From an uncultured Oscillospiraceae bacterium (GTDB lineage Bacteria; Bacillota; Clostridia; Oscillospirales; Oscillospiraceae), in contig CAJUPG010000022.1 in assembly GCA_910588455.1 (NCBI GenBank), forward strand, positions 1 to 26,550: 26,550 bases of DNA. Reading direction: 5' to 3'. A model generated the notes under the pieces. That model saw only the letters and a program-made list of their open reading frames with translations, was not told where the DNA came from and ran no database searches. This document shows, one piece after another, positions 21,347-26,550 of this stretch. Numbering within the stretch: position 1 is the first letter of the stretch; the number at the start of each line of letters is the position of its first letter. Both the position numbers and the translations under genes were made by a program.

Positions 21347-23218
21347 ATGAAAAAGCGCATTCTCTCCTGTCTGCTGGCCCTGACCCTTGCCCTGGGGCTG
21401 TGGACCCCGGCCTGGGCGGCTCCCTCCGCCGTGTCCGAGAGTGAGGCCATGCAGGCCGTCAACGCCCTGGGCATCATGGTGGGGGACAAAAACGGCAATT
21501 TTAATCTCACCCGCACCGTCACCCGGGCGGAATTCGTGACTATGGCGGTCAAAGCCACCCCCGGCGGGGCCAATGTGGGCCAGGCGGCCTACTCCCCCTA
21601 TCCGGATGTGCCCCGCAGCCACTGGGCGGCAGGCTACATCGCCGCCGGCATCCGGGCCAATCTGGTCACCGGCTATCTGGACGGGACCTTCCGCCCCGGC
21701 AGCCAAATCACCCTGGCCGAGGGGGCGACCATCGCCCTGAAGCTGCTGGGCTACACCAGCGCCGACTTCGCCGGGGCCTACCCCACCGGCCAGATGGCCA
21801 AGTACCACGATCTGAAGCTGGACCGGGGGGTAACCGTTACCTCCCCCAGCGCGGTTCTGACCCGCCGGGACGCCATGTATCTGTTCTATAATCTGCTGTC
21901 CGCCCCCGCCAAGGACAGCGCGCAGCCCTATATCACCTCTCTGGGCCACACCCTCAACGCCGCGGGCCAGGTGGACCTGGTCTCCCTGGTGAACGGCTCT
22001 ATGGAGGGCCCCATCGTGGCCGACGGCAGCTGGCAGAGCTCCCTGCCCTTCTCCGCCCGGCAGGCCACCGTCTACCGCAACGGCGCCCAGGTCAAGCTGG
22101 ACGGGGTGCAGAAGCAGGATCTGGTCTACTGGAATGAGTCCATGAAAACCATCTGGGCCTACAGCGACAAAATTACCGGCCGGCTCCAGAGCGTATCCCC
22201 CAGCGTATCCCAGCCCACCAGCCTGACCCTGGCGGGGCACACCTACAGCATCGAGACCTCCGGCGCGGCCTATGCCCTGTCGGACATGGGGACCTTTAAA
22301 GAGGGGGACACGGTGACCCTGCTGCTGGGCCGCACCGGCGGCGTGGCGGCGGTGGTGGCCCCCAACGCCCGGGAGGTCACCCGCTGCGGCATCATTACCG
22401 CCGTCTCCAAGGACGGCTACAGCGACGGCTCCGGGGGCACCTACACCGACGACACCATCACCTTCTGGGCCACCGACGGCCAGAGCTACACCTATCAGTG
22501 GCGCAGCAACTACTTCAAGGTGGGGGATCTGGTCCGGGCGGAGGCCGGGGAGGACGGGGAGCTGAAGCTCACCCGCCTGAGCCCCACCCGGCTGAACGGC
22601 AAGGTCTCCGCCGACGGCACCAGGCTGGGCAATTATGAGTTTGCCCCCGACGTGGAGATTCTGGACACCTATGAGGGCAAGGCCGTGAAAATTTACGCGG
22701 ACCGGCTGGCGGGCATGACCCTGCAGGACGGCATGGTCCAGTATTATACCCTGGACGGCCAGGGCCACATCGACCGCATGGTGCTCAAGGAGGCCACCGG
22801 CGACGCGTACACCTACGGCATCCTCACCGACATCAACAACCAGAGCGCGGGTATGTTCATCCAGGTGACCTATACCATGTTCCTGGAGGGGCAATATGTG
22901 AGCTATGTGTCCCAGAACAAGGACTTCAACGTCACCAAGACCGGCCCCTTCTACCTGAAGGGCACCCCCTCTGATCCCAAGGAGTTCTGTTTGCTGAACC
23001 GGGTCCCCGCCGGGGCGAAGATTGTGGACAACACCACCCTGGCCTACGGCAACGAGATTTACCTGTTTGCCGACAACGTCATTGTCTACGAGCACGTGGA
23101 CGGCCGGTATATCCAATCCACCCTGGCCCGGGTCCAGGACGAGGGCCTCCAGCTCACGTTCTGGTATGACAGGGCCCCCTCCGCCGGGGGCCGAATCCGG
23201 ATGGTTTTGGCGGAGTAA
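21347..23218 (+). CDS. Secreted SLH-domain protein of the MacB operon
   Basis: A 623-aa exported protein. The signal peptide is residues 1-24 (KKRILSCLL, core, PAWA). Three S-layer-homology units follow: about 29-70, 84-135 (YPDVPRSHWAAGYI, LVTGYLDGTFRPGSQITLAE) and 146-185 (LTRRDAMYLFYNLL). They anchor proteins to pyruvylated wall polymers. The remaining 430 residues are beta-rich, with short recurring motifs (GDLVRAEAGEDGELKL, GDTVTLLLGRTGGVAAVV) but no enzyme motif I recognise. AAGGAG (21333-21338) lies 8 nt before the ATG, 16 nt after the permease stop, so it belongs to the same transcript. It could be a wall-side partner of the exporter or its cargo. No terminator seen after it. Confidence 0.88.
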   Translation: MKKRILSCLLALTLALGLWTPAWAAPSAVSESEAMQAVNALGIMVGDKNGNFNLTRTVTRAEFVTMAVKATPGGANVGQAAYSPYPDVPRSHWAAGYIAAGIRANLVTGYLDGTFRPGSQITLAEGATIALKLLGYTSADFAGAYPTGQMAKYHDLKLDRGVTVTSPSAVLTRRDAMYLFYNLLSAPAKDSAQPYITSLGHTLNAAGQVDLVSLVNGSMEGPIVADGSWQSSLPFSARQATVYRNGAQVKLDGVQKQDLVYWNESMKTIWAYSDKITGRLQSVSPSVSQPTSLTLAGHTYSIETSGAAYALSDMGTFKEGDTVTLLLGRTGGVAAVVAPNAREVTRCGIITAVSKDGYSDGSGGTYTDDTITFWATDGQSYTYQWRSNYFKVGDLVRAEAGEDGELKLTRLSPTRLNGKVSADGTRLGNYEFAPDVEILDTYEGKAVKIYADRLAGMTLQDGMVQYYTLDGQGHIDRMVLKEATGDAYTYGILTDINNQSAGMFIQVTYTMFLEGQYVSYVSQNKDFNVTKTGPFYLKGTPSDPKEFCLLNRVPAGAKIVDNTTLAYGNEIYLFADNVIVYEHVDGRYIQSTLARVQDEGLQLTFWYDRAPSAGGRIRMVLAE

Positions 23219-23249
23219 CAAATATTTTTGCCCCTGCCGCAGATTTTCG

Positions 23250-23278
23250 TTGTCATCTGCCGGAAAAAACGCTATAAT
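23250..23278 (+). promoter_or_regulatory. Sigma-A promoter of the kinase-like/C26/VanY unit
   Basis: TTGTCA (23250-23255), a 17-nt spacer and TATAAT (23273-23278). The leader is about 26 nt to the ATG at 23311. No intrinsic terminator lies between the SLH gene stop (23218) and this promoter, so read-through from the efflux operon is possible. Confidence 0.75.
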
Positions 23279-23310
23279 AGAGGCAACCCATCCAAGGCAG
23301 GAGTGATTCC

Positions 23311-23940
23311 ATGAGCAATTATGTAATTTCCGTCAGCCGGGAATTTGGCAGCGGCGGCCGGGTCATCGGCAAGCAGCTGGCCGCCGCCCTGGGCATCCCG
23401 TGCTATGACCGCACGATTATTCAAAAGACTTCAGAGAAGAGCGGCCTCTCCCCGGACTTCATCGCCCGGGCGGAGGAGCGGGCCCGCAGCCGGTTCCACC
23501 TGTCCATCGCCCCCATCGGCATCGGCGCCCCCGCCTTCACCCACCAGGGGGTGCCGGTGAGCCACCAGGCCTTCTTCGCCCAGGCGGAGGTGATCCGGGA
23601 GTTGGCCGGCGAGGGGCCCTGCGTGATTGTGGGCCGGTGCAGCGACTACATCCTGGGCGACCGGCCGGAGTGCCTGAAGGTCTTTATCCACGCCCCCCTG
23701 GAACAGCGGGTAAAGCGCTGCGTGGAGGAGTACCATATCCCCCCCGACGGCCTGGAACAGCGGGTGTCCGGCATGGACCGGGGCCGGGCCAACTACTATA
23801 ACTACTACACCGGGCACACCTGGGGCGAGATGCGCCGCTATGACCTTACCCTGGATTCCTCTTTGACGGGGATTGACGGGGCGGTGCAGATTATTTCCCA
23901 GCTGGTGAAGGTCCGCCAGCGGGGCCGGGAGAATTCCTGA
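23311..23940 (+). CDS. Cytidylate-kinase-like family protein
   Basis: A 209-aa protein of the cytidylate-kinase-like (Cytidylate_kin2) family. The glycine-rich nucleotide loop SREFGSGGRVIGKQLA is at 9-24, lacking the classical GKS/T of P-loop kinases, as is usual in this family. VIVGRCSDYIL, a strand ending FIHAPLEQRVKR and MDRGRANYYNYYTG with YDLTLDSS follow, all typical. Most members are uncharacterised and are annotated as kinases by homology; true cytidylate kinase activity is uncertain. A good ribosome site (AGGAG) precedes the ATG at 23311. It is first in a tight three-gene unit, 2 nt before the C26 gene. Confidence 0.85.
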   Translation: MSNYVISVSREFGSGGRVIGKQLAAALGIPCYDRTIIQKTSEKSGLSPDFIARAEERARSRFHLSIAPIGIGAPAFTHQGVPVSHQAFFAQAEVIRELAGEGPCVIVGRCSDYILGDRPECLKVFIHAPLEQRVKRCVEEYHIPPDGLEQRVSGMDRGRANYYNYYTGHTWGEMRRYDLTLDSSLTGIDGAVQIISQLVKVRQRGRENS

Positions 23941-23942
23941 AT

Positions 23943-24599
23943 ATGGGCGTGAAGATCCAGATTTCCGGCTTAACGGGCAAGATGGACAGCTACATAGAGG
24001 CCGTTCTCCAGGCAGGGGGCGAGCCTGCGGCCGCTTACAGCCCTCCGCCGGACCCGGACTGCGCAGCCCTGCTGCTGTGCGGCGGCGGCGACCTGGACCC
24101 CCGGCTCTTCGGCCAGGAGAACCGGGGCTCCCACCCGCCGGACCCGGTCCAGGATGAAGCGGAGCTGGCCCTGGTCCGGTATTACCTCCAGGCGGGCAAG
24201 CCTGTTTTGGGGGTATGCCGGGGAATGCAGGTGATTAACGTGGCCCTGGGAGGCACCTTGATTCAAAACCTGCCGCCCGGAACCAGAGAAAAGCATATAG
24301 GACAAGGCGGAAAAGACCAAATCCACCCCATTTCTCTGGCCCCGGAGGGCTTTTTAGGAAAGCTCTACGGAACCTCCCTCACTGTAAACAGCTGGCACCA
24401 CCAGGCGGTGGACCGGCTGGGGGAGGGACTGCGCCCCAGTGCCTGGGCCCCGGAGGGCTTTGTGGAGGCCCTGGAGCACCAGAGCAGGCCGGTATACGGC
24501 GTGCAGTTTCACCCGGAGCGGATGAAGGGGCCGGAAGCCGGCCCCGGACACTTGATTTTTACCGTTTGGATGAACCGGATCAGAAGGAGCAGCGAATGA
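23943..24599 (+). CDS. Peptidase C26/class-I glutamine-amidotransferase-like hydrolase
   Basis: A 218-aa cytoplasmic enzyme with the class-I glutamine-amidotransferase fold. The nucleophile is Cys92 in GVCRGMQVINVALGGTL; His190 and Glu192 lie in YGVQFHPERM. NSWHHQAV is characteristic of the gamma-glutamyl-GABA hydrolase (PuuD-type, C26) group. These cleave gamma-glutamyl amides; with no putrescine genes nearby, the substrate is open and could be a gamma-glutamyl wall peptide fragment (speculation). The ATG at 23943 is 2 nt after the preceding stop, with GGGAG about 11 nt upstream; a GTG two codons on is an alternative. The stop overlaps the VanY start (ATGA). Confidence 0.88.
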   Translation: MGVKIQISGLTGKMDSYIEAVLQAGGEPAAAYSPPPDPDCAALLLCGGGDLDPRLFGQENRGSHPPDPVQDEAELALVRYYLQAGKPVLGVCRGMQVINVALGGTLIQNLPPGTREKHIGQGGKDQIHPISLAPEGFLGKLYGTSLTVNSWHHQAVDRLGEGLRPSAWAPEGFVEALEHQSRPVYGVQFHPERMKGPEAGPGHLIFTVWMNRIRRSSE

Positions 24600-25669
24600 C
24601 AAAGAATTCTTTGGGCGCGGTGCGCCGCGCCCTGGCATTTTTGTTGGTTTTAACCATAGCCCTCCCCGCCCTGGCGGCGGAGCCGGAGGCCGTTCCTCCC
24701 CTGGAGGCGGAACCGGCCCCCTATCAGGACGTGGTGCAGGTGGAGCAGCCGGAGGCCCTGGATGTGCTGGTAAACAAGTATTACCAGCTGCCCCAGGACT
24801 ACAAGCCGGAGCTCAAGGCCCTGCCCAGTGCTTACGGCGGACTGTCCATGCGCCCGGAGGCGGCGGACGCCTTTGTGGAGATGGCCCAGGCCGCAGCCCA
24901 GGACGGCTTTTCCCTGCGGGTGGTGTCGGGCTACCGGTCCTATCACCGCCAGACCAGCATTTATGGGAACTACCGGAACCAGTACGGCGCGGCCACTGCG
25001 GACACCTTCTCCGCCCGGCCGGGCTTTTCAGAGCACCAGACCGGTCTGGCCGCCGACATCAACACCGCCAGCACCCGGGCTCACTTTGAAAACACCGCCA
25101 CCTACCGCTGGCTGACGGAGCACTGCTGGGACTACGGCTTTATTCTGCGCTACCCCCAGGACAAGGAAGCGATTACCGGCTACCGGTTCGAGCCCTGGCA
25201 CTACCGCTACGTGGGGGTGGACACCGCCCTGGCGGTGAAGGAGAGCGGCCTGACCTACGACGAATACGCGGAGCAGGTCAATACGCAGCCCATCACCCGG
25301 GCCCAGCTGGCCGACGAGCTCTACCGGCTCACCGGGGAAAATGCCCGCTCCCCCTATCCCCAGGGTTACCGGGATCTGGAGCGGGACGCGGACTATCTGC
25401 CCAGCGTGGCCTGGGCCCTGGACCAGAAGCTGATGGCCGGCGTGGCCTCCGGCAGGTTCGACCCGGAGGGGGATGTGAGCCAGTCCTATCTGGCGGTGGT
25501 CCTCTACCGTCTGGCCCAGCCGGAGGGGTACAGCCCCAAAACCGCCTTGGACTGGGCGGTGGAATCGGAGCTGATGGTTCTTCCGGCGGATGAAAATGCC
25601 CCGGTAACCCGGAGCGAGCTGGACCGGACCCTGCTGCGGCTGGAGGCGGCCTTGCAGGAAATAAGTTGA
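24596..25669 (+). CDS. VanY-type D,D-/L,D-carboxypeptidase with C-terminal SLH-like repeats
   Basis: A 357-aa exported peptidoglycan peptidase. The signal peptide is about 1-28 (RRALAFLLVLTIALPALAA). The VanY/M15B domain is about 55-215: VVSGYRSYHRQ, then the Zn site with His147 and Asp154 in SEHQTGLAADI, and Glu199/His202 in EPWHYRYVG. Residues about 232-355 hold weak SLH repeats (ITRAQLADELYRLTG, VAWALDQKLMAGVASGRFDP, VTRSELDRTLLRLE), probably anchoring the enzyme to the wall. The family trims terminal D-Ala from stem peptides. The ATG at 24596 is 6 nt after AAGGAG and overlaps the C26 stop, so the C26 start frame extending upstream (24566) is not used. Confidence 0.9.
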   Translation: MTKNSLGAVRRALAFLLVLTIALPALAAEPEAVPPLEAEPAPYQDVVQVEQPEALDVLVNKYYQLPQDYKPELKALPSAYGGLSMRPEAADAFVEMAQAAAQDGFSLRVVSGYRSYHRQTSIYGNYRNQYGAATADTFSARPGFSEHQTGLAADINTASTRAHFENTATYRWLTEHCWDYGFILRYPQDKEAITGYRFEPWHYRYVGVDTALAVKESGLTYDEYAEQVNTQPITRAQLADELYRLTGENARSPYPQGYRDLERDADYLPSVAWALDQKLMAGVASGRFDPEGDVSQSYLAVVLYRLAQPEGYSPKTALDWAVESELMVLPADENAPVTRSELDRTLLRLEAALQEIS

Positions 25670-25703
25670 AACACCGGACCTGCCTTGGCAGGTCCGGTGT
25701 TTC
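25668..25703. terminator. Hairpin between vanY-like gene and spo0A
   Basis: A perfect 17-bp arm pair: GAAACACCGGACCTGCC (25668-25684) with the arm at 25687-25703. It contains the VanY stop codon and ends 4 nt before the spo0A stop, between the two convergent genes. There is no long T-run, but the A/T ends of the stem make it plausible as a bidirectional terminator. Confidence 0.75.
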
Positions 25704-25707
25704 ACAA

Positions 25708-26466
25708 TCAATGCTCCCCCATTTCCTGTTGAAGCCGGTCGGCAATCCGGGCGATAAACTCGGAATTGGAGGGACGGCCCTTTTTGCTGAAGGTGACGGG
25801 ACCGAAGTACCGCCGGAAGGCGGCGGGATCCCCCAGCTTCCAGGTCTGCTCAATGGCATGGCGCATGGAGCGCTCCACCCGGTCCCCCGTGGAATGGAAC
25901 CCCCTGGCCACCGCCGGATAGAGCACCTTCGTCACCGAGCGCATCATCTCCTGGTCGTGGACCACAAGTACAATTGCGTCCCGCAGGTAGTTATAGCCGC
26001 TGATGCGGGGCGACATCCCGATTTCCTGGAGAATGTCAGTAACCGTGCTCTCCAGATTCTGCCGGACCGTCCAGCGACTTTCCACCGCATTCAGGGCGCA
26101 CAGCTGGCGGATTCGCTGGCAGATCACACCGGGGCGGCAGGGCTTGGTCATATAGTGATCCGCCCCCAGAGAGGCGGCCAGCTGCGCCATGCCGCCTGTG
26201 GCCAGGCTGGTGACGATCAGCACCCGCGGCGCCGGCCTGAGCCCTAAAGAGGGAAGCCGGTCCAGCACCTCCACCCCGTCGCAGCCGGTGAGAATCATGT
26301 CCATAACGATTACATCCGGTTTCTCACTCCGGGCCAGACGCAGCAGCTCATGACCATCACCGGTCTGGCCCACCACCAGAAGATCGGATTCCTGCCTGAT
26401 TTTTTGGATGAACTCCATGCGGTACTCTTCACCGGTATCCGCAATCAAAATACGTCTTTGGTCCAT
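25708..26466 (-). CDS. spo0A: Sporulation master regulator Spo0A
   Basis: A 252-aa response regulator. The receiver domain (about 4-125) has Asp10, phospho-acceptor Asp56 in VIVMDMILTGCDG, Thr86 and Lys108 (YMTKPC). After a linker, the Spo0A C-terminal DNA-binding domain (about 150-250) is diagnostic: SGYNYLRDAI, SVTKVLYPAVARGF, DRVERSMRHAIEQTW, RPSNSEFIARIADRL. Phosphorylated Spo0A binds 0A boxes and commits the cell to sporulation. The start at 26466 has GGGGGAG about 4 nt upstream; a longer frame to 26517 is unsupported. The acidic pair after strand 1 is Asp-Thr rather than Asp-Asp. TGACAAA, close to a 0A box (TGTCGAA), lies about 14-20 nt upstream of the start; promoter not resolved. Confidence 0.95.
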   Translation of the reverse strand: MDQRRILIADTGEEYRMEFIQKIRQESDLLVVGQTGDGHELLRLARSEKPDVIVMDMILTGCDGVEVLDRLPSLGLRPAPRVLIVTSLATGGMAQLAASLGADHYMTKPCRPGVICQRIRQLCALNAVESRWTVRQNLESTVTDILQEIGMSPRISGYNYLRDAIVLVVHDQEMMRSVTKVLYPAVARGFHSTGDRVERSMRHAIEQTWKLGDPAAFRRYFGPVTFSKKGRPSNSEFIARIADRLQQEMGEH

Positions 26467-26550
26467 GTTTCTCCCCCTCAAATTTGTCAGGACCAATGTA
26501 TTACTTCTGAAAAACAATCTAGAAAAAAGATGCAGAAAGTGGTAAAATAG

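Noticed and set aside
21215..23221. Minus-strand open frame of 668 codons opposite the SLH gene
   Set aside because: Glycine/valine/histidine-rich shadow of a gene with signal peptide and three SLH domains on the plus strand; no ribosome site or motif.
1..26550. tRNA genes, CRISPR arrays, insertion sequences, integrase or phage genes
   Set aside because: No cloverleaf, regularly spaced repeat, transposase or integrase motif was recognised on either strand; gene order and composition look chromosomal.

Overview
The window reads as a chromosomal segment of a GC-rich, spore-lineage Firmicute, most like gut Oscillospiraceae/Eubacteriales (Flavonifractor, Intestinimonas, Oscillibacter-type). Support: a Spo0A with a clear Clostridia-type DNA-binding domain at the right edge, SLH-domain wall proteins, AGGAGG-type ribosome sites, TTG/GTG starts, sigma-A promoters (TTGACA-17-TACAAT class), and strongly GC-biased third positions that create many long antisense shadow ORFs. 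The taxon is inferred from protein character, not from a database search. No tRNA, rRNA, CRISPR array, insertion sequence or phage gene was recognised.

Layout. 1-2.7 kb, + strand: the 3' end of obg, its terminator, a strongly promoted small conserved-type hypothetical gene, a secreted SH3-SH3-NlpC/P60 hydrolase and tmk. 2.75-6.7 kb: ridA (-) diverges from a MATE exporter (+). Then comes an N-acetylneuraminate-lyase/DapA-like aldolase with its own promoter, a YpsA-like SLOG protein and queH. 6.77-10.06 kb, - strand: a compact operon of a Na/Pi-cotransporter-PhoU protein, a D-2-hydroxyacid dehydrogenase, a 53-aa DUF6440-type protein and a frameshifted lipoprotein gene. 10.1-13.7 kb, - strand: a lysine/diaminopimelate operon, DUF1835-type protein, asd, dapA, dapB. 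13.8-16.8 kb, + strand: a SpoIID/LytB protein with a SPOR-like segment, and queA. 17.06-23.2 kb, + strand: a TetR regulator with a palindromic operator at its own promoter, a double-module membrane-fusion protein, a MacB-type ATPase and permease, and a secreted SLH protein. 23.25-25.7 kb, + strand: a cytidylate-kinase-like protein, a class-I glutamine-amidotransferase-like hydrolase (C26) and a VanY-type carboxypeptidase with C-terminal SLH-like repeats. 25.7-26.5 kb, - strand: spo0A.

Functional threads. Cell-envelope biology dominates: precursor supply (asd-dapA-dapB), peptidoglycan-processing enzymes (NlpC/P60, SpoIID, VanY), wall-anchored SLH proteins and an exporter. queA and queH supply the last two steps of tRNA queuosine synthesis from different operons. 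The most noteworthy system is the TetR/MFP/MacB/SLH operon, which looks like a self-regulated export machine carrying a dedicated wall-layer protein. Other notable items are the frameshifted lipoprotein behind an easily missed DUF6440-type ORF, the cluster of GTTACAA repeats at the 0.8-kb promoter, and two adjacent palindromes in the divergent dap/spoIID promoter region.
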